Positions 15,410 through 23,895 of a DNA stretch of 34,338 bases are shown here, piece by piece. The stretch covers positions 1-34,338 of the forward strand of contig JAKPPP010000165.1 of assembly GCA_029547265.1 (NCBI GenBank), read 5' to 3'. Every line of letters starts with the position of its first letter. The first letter of the stretch is position 1. This DNA comes from Bacteroidota bacterium (GTDB lineage Bacteria; Bacteroidota; Bacteroidia; AKYH767-A; OLB10). The notes beneath the pieces are model-generated. The model did not search any database. It was not told the DNA's origin and saw nothing but the letters and a program-made list of their open reading frames with translations. A program made the translations under genes and the position numbers.

Positions 15410-16999
15410 TTACTTCCAAATATAAATCTCTTCCTTCGAGATCGGTCGCTTGTCGCCGTACCAGACAAAATCACGTAGTTTAAATTCGGATGGTGGAAGT
15501 TCTTGTATTGGATACATGGTTGCATCGGGCTGTGTTAACAACGATATTTTTTGAACTTTACTATCGCTAAGATAAATAACCATGTCGCTGCAATCGGCTT
15601 TATTAACTCCCGTTAATTGTTGCTTTTTGTTGCGTACATAATAAACCGATTGTCCGTTGCCCGTAACGTTGATTTTATATAGCTTATTATCACTGAAAAA
15701 TCCTACCATATCACGTCCCTTAATTTGATCGAATCGCACTGAGTCTTCCAGTCCTGCAATAAACGAATTGCTTGTCAGAAATAAATATTTCAGTTTATTG
15801 TCTTCGAGCTGTAAGCGGATATGCTCTGCCGTTAGTTGATTCTTTTCGTTCCAGAGTATCGGCGCATTGAAAAAGTGAATGGTTGAGTCGCTCGTTGAAT
15901 ATACCAGCGAATCGCATTGCCCTTGTAAATCCGGTTTAAATATTCTTACATGATGATAGGCAAAATAACTCTTCGTTTTCTTTGCTGTATCCTGAATTGC
16001 ATAAAGCGTATCGGCATGGATAAACAAACTGTCGGTGCTGAATATTTTAGTCAATGTACTTCTACCGGTCACGAATGATTTTCCTTGTTTTTCGTTCATG
16101 TAGGCATAGTCTCCTCCTACTATCATCTTCTGCACTGTATCGTTCAGCTGAACATTATTCCATGCCCTTCCTATCCCTGCCGCACGATCATACAACAAAG
16201 AATCACCCGACAAGCGATTCGATTTTGAATTGATATATGCATTCTTCCCGAAATATGATTTTTCGGTTTTAGTATTATACCATCCATTCTCGCAATAAAT
16301 CAATCCCGAGTCTTTGCTTAATGAATTAATAGTTGATGGTCCGAAGAAGTAAGCAATCTCAGTTGGTGTATGATACTTCAACGTATCTGAATGCATAATG
16401 TACTTCGGATTATTCAGCAGTACATTATCTTTAAAGAACACCATACGATCGTTCGCATAATAAAATCCTCGAGTGCTGGTCAAAACATTTTCATGATCGA
16501 GTACTTTCCCTCCTGTATTATATTCACCAATATCGTTTGCGAGATCATAATTCAATGCTGTTGTGATTAACTGCATCTTACCATCGGTCATGCGCACTTC
16601 TTTTCCCGTGATTACCGCCTTTTGCTCATTGCCTTCGTAATGCAATACATCGCCATAGAGCTTTGCTTTCGGTCCTTCGATACGAATAGTGCCATATGCA
16701 TCAATACTGTTACTTGCCTCATAAAAAAGAGCACTATCGCAATACATATACGTATCGCCTTGCTTGAAGATAACATTACCGATTAATCGGCGTACTTCAA
16801 TATCATTCTGCTTAACTCCTTCGAGCGAACCAGCTTGAACGATTTCTATTTGTCGCGCTTTTTTTTCTTGTGCCTGTGGTTGCACTTGTGCCTCCACGTT
16901 CAAAACAGCCGACAAGAATATTATCAATAACAGAAAAGTTCGTTTGAATAAATCAAACGAACTTCCCGGATATGGATATAGAATTTTATTATCAATCAT
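15410..16999 (-). CDS. OstA/LptA-like envelope biogenesis protein
   Basis: This 529-residue protein has an N-terminal hydrophobic signal segment (about residues 18-38, ending NVEAQ). It continues with repeating beta-strand units such as GNVIFKQGDTYMYCDSALFYE, IRIEGPKAKLYGDVLHYEGNE and DKLYGD-type repeats, typical of the OstA-like N-terminal domain. LptA/OstA proteins form the periplasmic bridge that carries lipopolysaccharide to the outer membrane; in Bacteroidota this longer form is thought to do a related job. I see no C-terminal beta-barrel of LptD size. It is the last gene of the relA-fur-STAS-purA run, 21 nt after purA. Confidence 0.85.
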   Translation of the reverse strand: MIDNKILYPYPGSSFDLFKRTFLLLIIFLSAVLNVEAQVQPQAQEKKARQIEIVQAGSLEGVKQNDIEVRRLIGNVIFKQGDTYMYCDSALFYEASNSIDAYGTIRIEGPKAKLYGDVLHYEGNEQKAVITGKEVRMTDGKMQLITTALNYDLANDIGEYNTGGKVLDHENVLTSTRGFYYANDRMVFFKDNVLLNNPKYIMHSDTLKYHTPTEIAYFFGPSTINSLSKDSGLIYCENGWYNTKTEKSYFGKNAYINSKSNRLSGDSLLYDRAAGIGRAWNNVQLNDTVQKMIVGGDYAYMNEKQGKSFVTGRSTLTKIFSTDSLFIHADTLYAIQDTAKKTKSYFAYHHVRIFKPDLQGQCDSLVYSTSDSTIHFFNAPILWNEKNQLTAEHIRLQLEDNKLKYLFLTSNSFIAGLEDSVRFDQIKGRDMVGFFSDNKLYKINVTGNGQSVYYVRNKKQQLTGVNKADCSDMVIYLSDSKVQKISLLTQPDATMYPIQELPPSEFKLRDFVWYGDKRPISKEEIYIWK

Positions 17000-17020
17000 T
17001 AATACAAAATCAACAACGGA

Positions 17021-18301
17021 TTATTTCACCATTACATCGCGAAGCATTGTTTGCTTACGATCGGGACCAACAGAAACAATTGTGATTGGCAATCCTGTAG
17101 CTTTTTCGATATACGCGATATAGTTATGTAATGCTTGTGGCAATTCATCGATATCGGTTACATGATCGAGTGCTTCATTCCAGCCGTCCACTTCTTCGTA
17201 AACGGGTTCTATCGGTTCATTCACTACATCATAAGGAACATAATCGATTAATTGTCCGCGGTACTTGTACTTCGTACAAACTTTCAATTTATCGAATCCG
17301 CTTAACACGTCTGATTTCATCATGATCAGCTGCGTAACGCCGTTTAACATGATAGCATATTTAAGAGCGGGAATATCGAGCCATCCGCAGCGACGAGGAC
17401 GTCCTGTTGTAGCACCGAATTCATTTCCTTTTTTACGAAGTAATTCGCCTGTTTCGTCGTTTAGTTCGGTAGGGAAAGGTCCACTGCCGACACGCGTACA
17501 ATAAGCTTTAAAGATACCGTACACTTCTCCGATATTCGTAGGAGCAATTCCTAATCCGATGCAAGTCCCTGCAGTGATAGTATGCGATGAAGTAACGAAA
17601 GGATAAGAACCGAAATCGACATCTAACAAAGAACCTTGTGCACCTTCAGCAAGGATACTCTTGTTTTCTTTGATGAAACGATTCATCTCATATTCGCTAT
17701 CGATCAACGGCAAGTTTTTAATTAACTCAATCCCTTCGAAGAAAGCAGGCTCCATTTCAGCCAAATTATATTCGAATTTATATTGCGCTAATAAATCTTT
17801 ATGCTTTTGAACTAACTTATTGTAATTCGATAAAAAGTCGGCATGTTCAATATCACCGATACGTAATCCGTTGCGACCTGTTTTATCCATGTACGCAGGA
17901 CCGATACCTTTCAACGTAGAACCAATTTTCTCTTTACCCTTAGCTGCTTCCGAAGCTGCATCGATCAAACGATGCGTAGGTAAAATAAGATGAGCTTTAC
18001 GAGAGATAAAAAGATTTTTAGCGACATCAACACCGCGAGCTTTCAAGGCATCAATTTCCTTTTTAAACACTACGGGATCTATTACAACACCATTACCGAT
18101 AACATTCACTTTACCGGCATGAAATATTCCCGAAGGAATGGTATGCAATACATGTTTAATTCCTTCGAATTCGAGGGTATGACCGGCATTTGGTCCCCCT
18201 TGAAATCTGGCAATCACATCATAGCGAGGCGTAAGCACATCTACCACCTTACCTTTACCTTCGTCGCCCCACTGAAGGCCTAACAAAACATCTACTTTCA
18301 T
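17021..18301 (-). CDS. purA: Adenylosuccinate synthetase
   Basis: The protein is 426 residues, the normal PurA size. The P-loop-like GLQWGDEGKGKVVDVL (8-23) with the catalytic Asp, then GGPNAGHTLEF, is diagnostic. Further conserved segments are GSTLKGIGPAYMDKTGRNGLRIGDI, LAEGAQGSLLDVDFGSYPFVTSS, and GATTGRPRRCGWLD near residue 298. The enzyme joins IMP and aspartate using GTP, the first committed step to AMP. PurA lies downstream of relA/spoT, and PurA is a known target of (p)ppGpp inhibition in several bacteria, which makes the linkage notable. The gap to the STAS gene is 46 nt, so read-through is likely. Confidence 0.97.
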   Translation of the reverse strand: MKVDVLLGLQWGDEGKGKVVDVLTPRYDVIARFQGGPNAGHTLEFEGIKHVLHTIPSGIFHAGKVNVIGNGVVIDPVVFKKEIDALKARGVDVAKNLFISRKAHLILPTHRLIDAASEAAKGKEKIGSTLKGIGPAYMDKTGRNGLRIGDIEHADFLSNYNKLVQKHKDLLAQYKFEYNLAEMEPAFFEGIELIKNLPLIDSEYEMNRFIKENKSILAEGAQGSLLDVDFGSYPFVTSSHTITAGTCIGLGIAPTNIGEVYGIFKAYCTRVGSGPFPTELNDETGELLRKKGNEFGATTGRPRRCGWLDIPALKYAIMLNGVTQLIMMKSDVLSGFDKLKVCTKYKYRGQLIDYVPYDVVNEPIEPVYEEVDGWNEALDHVTDIDELPQALHNYIAYIEKATGLPITIVSVGPDRKQTMLRDVMVK

Positions 18302-18347
18302 CTAAGTCAATTATTCGCCGGCGTCAATGTACACCGGACCTTTTTCA

Positions 18348-18695
18348 TTAATTATTTAAAGCTTGAACAGCATGTTCTTCTGTATCAACTACAGAAAATA
18401 CGTTCACCAATTTAGTAATCACCAATAGTGATTTAATTTTTTCGGGTACGGCACAGATAACAGCTTCACCACCCGATTTTCTTGCTTTCGATAAAATACC
18501 GAGCAATACATTTAATCCTGTACTGTTCATGTATTTAAAATCAGAAAGTTCAATCACGAAATTAGTGGCCTCTTTATCTGCCATATTGTTGATTTCTTCC
18601 ATCAGGTCATTTGCCTGATTTTTCTCGATTAGATTTCCGCTGAGAGTGATCAGAGCGTACTTATCTTTTTCCTTGATTTTATATGCGAACTCCAT
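18348..18695 (-). CDS. STAS-domain protein (anti-sigma-factor antagonist type)
   Basis: This single STAS domain of 115 residues has the beta-alpha pattern of SpoIIAA-like proteins. KYALITLSGNLIEKNQANDLMEEI covers the first strands and helix. FVIELSDFKYMNSTGLNVLLGIL (about 47-69) holds the conserved MNSTGL loop, in which the Ser is the phosphorylation site of SpoIIAA-type antagonists. No membrane segment is fused, so it is not part of a sulfate transporter. A partner-switching role would need an anti-sigma kinase and a phosphatase, and neither is nearby. It sits 3 nt after fur. An alternative is a structural role such as an MlaB-like subunit, but no Mla genes are present. Confidence 0.85.
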   Translation of the reverse strand: MEFAYKIKEKDKYALITLSGNLIEKNQANDLMEEINNMADKEATNFVIELSDFKYMNSTGLNVLLGILSKARKSGGEAVICAVPEKIKSLLVITKLVNVFSVVDTEEHAVQALNN

Positions 18696-18698
18696 GTT

Positions 18699-19226
18699 TT
18701 ATTCTTGAGACTTGGCCAAAGTTACCTGTTTTTTCTTTTTGAGATTAACACAAGTGCCATTGGTTAATAAGTTATTGCATTTACCGTAAAGATTTAGGCT
18801 GTGGTGAGTCACCTGAAAGCCTAAAATTTCGCCCATCATCGACTGAATCTGTTGAATTCGAGGGTCGCAGAACTCCATCACTTTATCGCAATCCTGACAA
18901 ATGAGGTGATCGTGTTGTTTATAAGAAAATGACTTTTCGAACTGCGCCATATTCTTCCCGAACTGATGTTTAGTGATCAGATTGCAGGAAATGAGGTGTT
19001 CGATGGTATTGTAAATTGTTGCTCGACTCACATGGTACTTCTTGTTTTTCAAGTGAATAAACAATAGTTCCACATCGAAGTGCTCGTCGATTGAATATAT
19101 TTCCCTTAAGATGGCAAAGCGCTCGGGCGTTTTACGTAATCCGTGTTGCTCGAGATAATCAGCGAAAATTTGCTGCACCTTCTCTTTAATATCTTCGGGT
19201 TGCCGATTAACTACCTGCTTGCTCAT
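18699..19226 (-). CDS. Fur family metal-responsive repressor
   Basis: The protein is 175 residues. A winged-helix domain comes first (LEQHGLRKTPERFAILREIY, then HVSRATIYNTIEHLISCNLI). The dimerisation and metal domain contains KQHDHLICQDCDKVMEF with Cys-x2-Cys, and a second pair at the C-terminus in LYGKCNNLLTNGTC. The second pair would complete a structural zinc site. This is the Fur/Zur/PerR family; the metal cannot be told from sequence alone. Its ATG overlaps the relA stop (ATGA), so translation is coupled. The N-terminus has a 20-residue extension. The basic C-terminal tail KKKKQVTLAKSQE is also longer than usual. Confidence 0.9.
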   Translation of the reverse strand: MSKQVVNRQPEDIKEKVQQIFADYLEQHGLRKTPERFAILREIYSIDEHFDVELLFIHLKNKKYHVSRATIYNTIEHLISCNLITKHQFGKNMAQFEKSFSYKQHDHLICQDCDKVMEFCDPRIQQIQSMMGEILGFQVTHHSLNLYGKCNNLLTNGTCVNLKKKKQVTLAKSQE

Positions 19227-21469
19227 GTGTTTGAATCAATACGTGTTACTGATAATATACCTTGTAATTTCTCGAGTTTCTTCATCAGTATTTTCAAGTG
19301 CTCGGTATCATGTACGAACAACATAATTGTCCCTTCAAAGATGCCGTCGTTACTTTCAATGTTTAAAGATCGGATATTTACCTTTAATTCACTCGAAATT
19401 ACCTTGGTAATGTTATTCACTACCCCAACTTCGTCGAGTCCCGTCATTTTAATTCCCACCAAGAAGGCAATTTGTTGTTGTCCGAACCAGCGCGCCTTTA
19501 CAATTCGATAGGCGTAATTCGACATCAGCTGAATAGCATTAGGGCAGTTGGTACGGTGAATTTTAATGCCGTCGTTGATGGTAATAAATCCGAATACGTC
19601 ATCTCCGGGAATAGGATTACAGCATGGAGAGAGCTTATAGTCGATTTTATCGATGCCTTCTCCCACCACCAACATATCACTTTTTCCGCGTATCGACTTC
19701 ACCATTTCTTCGAAAGTCTGCTGGTCGGTTTTAGCCGGAAGCTTTAACTTACCTTGCTCTTTCTGCTCGAAGAAGTCGCGGAGATTTTTTAAGTCGATCG
19801 CTTCTATCGCAATACGATAATAGAAATCGACCAAACTCGGCACTTTATAGAATATCAACAATTCGTTGACACTGAAATTATTTTTATCGGCTTTCAGCGA
19901 TCTTAACCTTTTCTCGAAAATATCTTTCCCCTCGTCAGCTAGTTTACGCTTTTCTTCTTTGAGTGATGTTTTGATTTTCGATTTCGCTTTCGCCGTTACT
20001 ACCATTCCCAACCAATCATCTTTCGGATGTTGTTTAGAGGCAGTAAGGATTTCCACTTGATCGCCTGAATTCAACTTATGTGAAATAGGTACTAACTTAT
20101 GATTGATCTTCGCTCCTATGCATCGAGATCCGATATCGGTATGAATTTCGAAGGCGAAGTCGAGGGCAGTTGCTCCTACCGGCAGCGTTTTAATATCTCC
20201 CGTAGGGGTAAAGACAAAGATCTCGTCAGAAAATAAATTCAGTTTAAAGTCATCGATAAAATCGAGAGCGTTCGAGTCGGGACTATCCAACATTTCACGA
20301 ATCTTGCTGATCCATTCGTCGAGTGCACCTTCGGTATTCGATTCTTTGTATTTCCAATGCGCTGCATATCCTTTCTCAGCGATTTCATTCATTCGTTTGG
20401 TGCGTATCTGCACTTCCACCCACTTCCCTTCCTTACTCATCACGGTAGTGTGCAACGATTCATAACCGTTTGCTTTCGGCGTGCTGATCCAGTCGCGCAA
20501 ACGATCAGGATTCGGAGTAAAGTGATCGGTAACGATAGAATAAACTTTCCAGCAATCTGCTTTCTCTGTTTCAAAAGGACAATCGATGATGATACGAATC
20601 GCGAATAAGTCGTACACTTCTTCAAAAGTAACGCCTTGCTTTTTCATTTTTGTCCAGATACTATTAATCGACTTCGGTCGACCTTTAATATCATAAGTAA
20701 ACCCTTCCTTCACCAACTCATCGCTAATCGGCTTAGTAAATTCCTGAATGAACTTCTCACGATCACGGCGACTTTGTTGCAACTTCAACGCAATCGTTTT
20801 ATAAACTTCGGGCTCGGTATATTTCAGCGAGAGGTCATCGAGTTCGGTTTTGATAGCATATAATCCGAGACGATGAGCTAATGGAGCGTAGAGGTAAGCT
20901 GTTTCCGAAGCGATCTTCAGCTGCTTATCGCGCGACATTGATCCGAGGGTTCGCATATTATGCAAACGATCGGCGATTTTAATGAGGATAACTCTGACAT
21001 CATCACTTAACGTGAGCAACATCTTACGGAAGTTCTCCGCTTGCAATGAACTTTTATGATCGAAGACGCCGGAAATTTTTGTTAATCCGTCGACGATACC
21101 AGCTACTTTTTTATTGAAGAGACGCTCGAGATCTTCGAGAGTATAATGCGTATCCTCCACCACATCGTGCAACAAAGCACATACAATTGCCAAAGCGCCT
21201 AAGCCGATTTCCTCCGCAACAATTTGCGCCACGGCAATAGGATGATAGATATAAGGTTCGCCCGACTTACGACGCATATCGCTATGCGCTTCCAACGCAA
21301 TGTCGAACGCTTTACGAATCATCTTACGCTCCTTCTGTTCGATATTCGACTTACATGCTTTCAGCAAGCCCTTATATCGTTTGAGAATTTCTTTCTTCTC
21401 AACTTCAGGATCGAGGATGATAGGCTCCGGTTTCGGATCGGGCTTTTTATTCGAAGGATTGTTATTCAT
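19223..21469 (-). CDS. Bifunctional (p)ppGpp synthetase/hydrolase
   Basis: This 748-residue Rel/SpoT-type enzyme is long. The HD hydrolase domain keeps His76, His101-Asp102 (in LLHDVVEDT) and Asp167 (IADRLHNMRT), so hydrolysis should work. The synthetase domain has GRPKSINSIWTKM (263-275), DLFAIRIII and PKANGYESLHTTV (331-343), followed by EVQIRT. A TGS domain lies near 415-475. A conserved-cysteine region (CCNPIPGDD, HRTNCPNA) and a C-terminal ACT domain complete the regulatory half. It controls the stringent response on ribosomes in amino-acid starvation. Its gene starts a run relA-fur-STAS-purA-OstA. A TAACTTTG box (21480-21487, minus) lies 10 nt before the ATG, just past the dnaN terminator. 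Confidence 0.95.
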   Translation of the reverse strand: MNNNPSNKKPDPKPEPIILDPEVEKKEILKRYKGLLKACKSNIEQKERKMIRKAFDIALEAHSDMRRKSGEPYIYHPIAVAQIVAEEIGLGALAIVCALLHDVVEDTHYTLEDLERLFNKKVAGIVDGLTKISGVFDHKSSLQAENFRKMLLTLSDDVRVILIKIADRLHNMRTLGSMSRDKQLKIASETAYLYAPLAHRLGLYAIKTELDDLSLKYTEPEVYKTIALKLQQSRRDREKFIQEFTKPISDELVKEGFTYDIKGRPKSINSIWTKMKKQGVTFEEVYDLFAIRIIIDCPFETEKADCWKVYSIVTDHFTPNPDRLRDWISTPKANGYESLHTTVMSKEGKWVEVQIRTKRMNEIAEKGYAAHWKYKESNTEGALDEWISKIREMLDSPDSNALDFIDDFKLNLFSDEIFVFTPTGDIKTLPVGATALDFAFEIHTDIGSRCIGAKINHKLVPISHKLNSGDQVEILTASKQHPKDDWLGMVVTAKAKSKIKTSLKEEKRKLADEGKDIFEKRLRSLKADKNNFSVNELLIFYKVPSLVDFYYRIAIEAIDLKNLRDFFEQKEQGKLKLPAKTDQQTFEEMVKSIRGKSDMLVVGEGIDKIDYKLSPCCNPIPGDDVFGFITINDGIKIHRTNCPNAIQLMSNYAYRIVKARWFGQQQIAFLVGIKMTGLDEVGVVNNITKVISSELKVNIRSLNIESNDGIFEGTIMLFVHDTEHLKILMKKLEKLQGILSVTRIDSNT

Positions 21470-21479
21470 ACAGTCACAA

Positions 21480-21487
21480 CAAAGTTA
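21480..21487 (-). promoter_or_regulatory. Candidate -7 box for the relA/spoT operon
   Basis: TAACTTTG on the minus strand matches TAnnTTTG. It lies between the dnaN terminator (21509-21543) and the relA ATG (21469), the expected place for a new transcription start. No clear TTG -33 element is visible, because the terminator occupies that region. Confidence 0.5.
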
Positions 21488-21508
21488 AGAAAAGCGGAGG
21501 GGAAAGTG

Positions 21509-21543
21509 AAAAATAAAAAGAGGCCGTTTATAATGCGGCCTCT
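21509..21543 (-). terminator. Rho-independent terminator after dnaN
   Basis: On the minus strand, AGAGGCCG and CGGCCTCT form a perfect 8-bp stem with a 9-nt loop (21519-21543), followed by TTTTTATTTTT. The hairpin starts 18 nt after the dnaN stop codon. It isolates dnaN from the relA operon. Confidence 0.92.
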
Positions 21544-21561
21544 CTCTGATAATTTTATTTA

Positions 21562-22683
21562 TTAGTTCATCATTACCGGCATCACCAGCATTAATAAATC
21601 AGCATTCGGATCTGACTCATCTTTAGGAGGTGAAAGCAATCCTGCGCGGTTTGGCAACGACAACTCCATTTGCACATGTTCAGTGTACAAATTGTTTAAC
21701 ATATCGGTGATAAAGCGAGCATTGAAAGCGATTTCTAAATCTTTTCCTTCATAGCTACACTGTAAACGCTCGTTAGCATCATTTCCGAAATCCACATCTT
21801 CAGCAGAAATATCCACTTGACTTCCCGCGATGCGGAATTTCACTTGGTGAGTAGTTTTATTCGAGAAGATAGAAACACGACGGATAGCATTCAAGAAAGA
21901 AATACGATCGATCGTTAAACGATTAGGATTATCGAGAGGAATTACTGCTTCGTAGTTCGGGTAACGACCATCGATTAAACGGCAGATCAAGTTAACGTTA
22001 TCGAAAGAGAAGAAAGCATTCGCTTCGTTGAAATCGATTTTCACTTGCGTATTAGTATTCGGCAAGTTTGATTTCAATAATCCCAAAGGCTTTTTAGGAA
22101 GGATGAAAGAAGCTTCTTTTCCTGAGCGGATATCTTGGCGACGGTAACGCACCAATCGATGCGCATCAGTAGCAACGAAGATTGAACCTTCTTTACCGAA
22201 CTGACAGAATACTCCTGTCATTACCGGACGAAGTTCGTCGTTACCTGTAGCAAACAAAGTACGGTTGATAGCTTCCGACAATACGTCGCTAGGCATTTCA
22301 ATCGTGTTTGGTTTGTCGATAACCGGAAGCTTAGGGAATTCTTCTCCGTTAAGTCCTGTTAATTTATATTTCCCTGCATTTGAGCTAATCTCAATCTGAT
22401 GGTTATCAGCATTGATTTTAAACGTCAAAGGCATTTCGCTGAAAGTCTTCAACGTCTCGATCAAGATCTTAGCAGGAACCGCCACCTTACCTGATTCTTT
22501 CGAATCAACTTCGATGATAGTGCTCATGGTAGTCTCGAGATCAGAGGCAGAAGCCTTCAATGAACCGGGAGTGATTTCAAAAAGGAAATTTTCCAGAATC
22601 GGCAAAGGAGTACTGGATTGCAATGCACCGCTGATAGCTTGCAATTGCTTTTGAAGGGTCGTTGATGAAACAACAAATTTCAT
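21562..22683 (-). CDS. dnaN: DNA polymerase III beta sliding clamp
   Basis: The protein is 373 residues in three repeats of the clamp fold. MKFVVSSTTLQKQLQAISGALQ opens domain I, PVMTGVFCQFG and DAHRLVRYR mark domain II, and the C-terminus ends NADLMLVMPVMMN, close to the family's LVMPMRL ending. The clamp rings DNA and tethers polymerases. In many bacteria dnaN sits beside dnaA; here it follows gldF-gldG-DUF4340, as often seen in Bacteroidota. A TATATTTG box lies at 22754-22761, and a terminator follows the gene, so it forms its own unit. Confidence 0.97.
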   Translation of the reverse strand: MKFVVSSTTLQKQLQAISGALQSSTPLPILENFLFEITPGSLKASASDLETTMSTIIEVDSKESGKVAVPAKILIETLKTFSEMPLTFKINADNHQIEISSNAGKYKLTGLNGEEFPKLPVIDKPNTIEMPSDVLSEAINRTLFATGNDELRPVMTGVFCQFGKEGSIFVATDAHRLVRYRRQDIRSGKEASFILPKKPLGLLKSNLPNTNTQVKIDFNEANAFFSFDNVNLICRLIDGRYPNYEAVIPLDNPNRLTIDRISFLNAIRRVSIFSNKTTHQVKFRIAGSQVDISAEDVDFGNDANERLQCSYEGKDLEIAFNARFITDMLNNLYTEHVQMELSLPNRAGLLSPPKDESDPNADLLMLVMPVMMN

Positions 22684-22753
22684 AGCGATAAATCGGATCT
22701 TTAATTCGTTATATGCAACTCGAAGCCGGATTTCGGCATTTCGTTACAAGTAG

Positions 22754-22761
22754 CAAATATA
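22754..22761 (-). promoter_or_regulatory. Candidate -7 box for dnaN
   Basis: TATATTTG on the minus strand matches the Bacteroidota consensus. A TTTG lies 15 nt further upstream, closer than the usual distance. The predicted leader is about 65 nt. Confidence 0.5.
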
Positions 22762-22835
22762 AAGAAGCCCCCGTTGCAAATCAGGGATTCGGTCACTAGT
22801 TTATCAACAATTAAAGCAATTGCCGTTAAAACGCG

Positions 22836-23882
22836 TTAATATCGGTCTTGGGTAGGTTTCGAATTGCCGCCCGGCATTAAATTCAGCGGGTTGATAAGGA
22901 CTCTGTCGAAGTGGAAATACTGACAGATATACCATGCCTCATCGCCATCAATACGGGTATAAAAGCGGTCCATATCGAATGGCAAAGGCTTTCCGGTATT
23001 TTCATCCACCTGATTTCGCGAAGATGCAGTAATCGGCTTACGGAACAAGCGGATGGTCTTGGTGTAATTGCGATCGTCGGTTACCGATACCACCGAAAAC
23101 GGAGCTGTTTTCATGATTGAATCGGCCTGAGAAGTGTGCAGGTTCGCCTCTACCCTCTCGAAATTAGTTTTACTAAACACTTCCAAATACTTCCTCATTT
23201 TCATGATATCGATATTCGGAACTTGCTTTAATGGCTGCGTAAATGCTACCGCAAAAGTTGAATCGGCATTACGTGTTACCGTGAAATTACGATCTGCTTT
23301 CGTAGTATTTTTTACGTCGATATGAACAATGGTACGAGGATCGAAGCGGAAAATGATGCGATCTCTCCATTCGTTTTCATTGGCAAAATAGCGCGTTGAA
23401 AGGAAACCGTTGAATCCCGGGATATGCATAATATAAGGCACCGTTGAGTGCTCGAGGTACATAAACGTACCAAGGTTATCCATGGTAGGATGTCCAACGT
23501 AATACGTCTTCACCAACTTACTCTTCTGGTAAATTTCAATCTTTACCGAGCGAGCAGCCATCAACTTCATGGTATTATTATAGAGGTTTTTCCCTACGGG
23601 ACTCCTCACTTCCAATAACTTAACCGTTTCAAGAAGATTATTTACAGCATCTTGGCGAGCCGGAAATTTCTGATTCACCATCCATTGATCGATACCGGCA
23701 CGAGTCAGCAACGCGGTACGTCCGTCGCGGTCGGCAAGGAAAATCTTATCGATCGACGAAGTATCTTGAACCGCAAAATCGCGTAAGTCGCCTGTGATAG
23801 TCGACGATTTACGATTCATATATAACCAAGCGGTGATGCCGGCCAATAAAATAAAAATGAGTATTGAAAGCTTATTTTTCAT
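22836..23882 (-). CDS. DUF4340 domain protein, membrane-anchored
   Basis: This 348-residue protein has one N-terminal membrane segment (about residues 5-21) followed by a soluble domain, so it is probably anchored in the inner membrane with the domain in the periplasm. The start TITGDLRDFAVQDTSSIDKIFLADRDGRTALL and the beta-rich repeat architecture fit DUF4340, often encoded beside GldG-type ABC components. It follows gldG by 13 nt and so belongs to the same transcript. The family has no assigned biochemical role. The position suggests it works with the GldF/GldG transporter. Family assignment is reasonable but made by recognition only. Confidence 0.78.
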   Translation of the reverse strand: MKNKLSILIFILLAGITAWLYMNRKSSTITGDLRDFAVQDTSSIDKIFLADRDGRTALLTRAGIDQWMVNQKFPARQDAVNNLLETVKLLEVRSPVGKNLYNNTMKLMAARSVKIEIYQKSKLVKTYYVGHPTMDNLGTFMYLEHSTVPYIMHIPGFNGFLSTRYFANENEWRDRIIFRFDPRTIVHIDVKNTTKADRNFTVTRNADSTFAVAFTQPLKQVPNIDIMKMRKYLEVFSKTNFERVEANLHTSQADSIMKTAPFSVVSVTDDRNYTKTIRLFRKPITASSRNQVDENTGKPLPFDMDRFYTRIDGDEAWYICQYFHFDRVLINPLNLMPGGNSKPTQDRY

Positions 23883-23895
23883 GGTAAATCAATCG

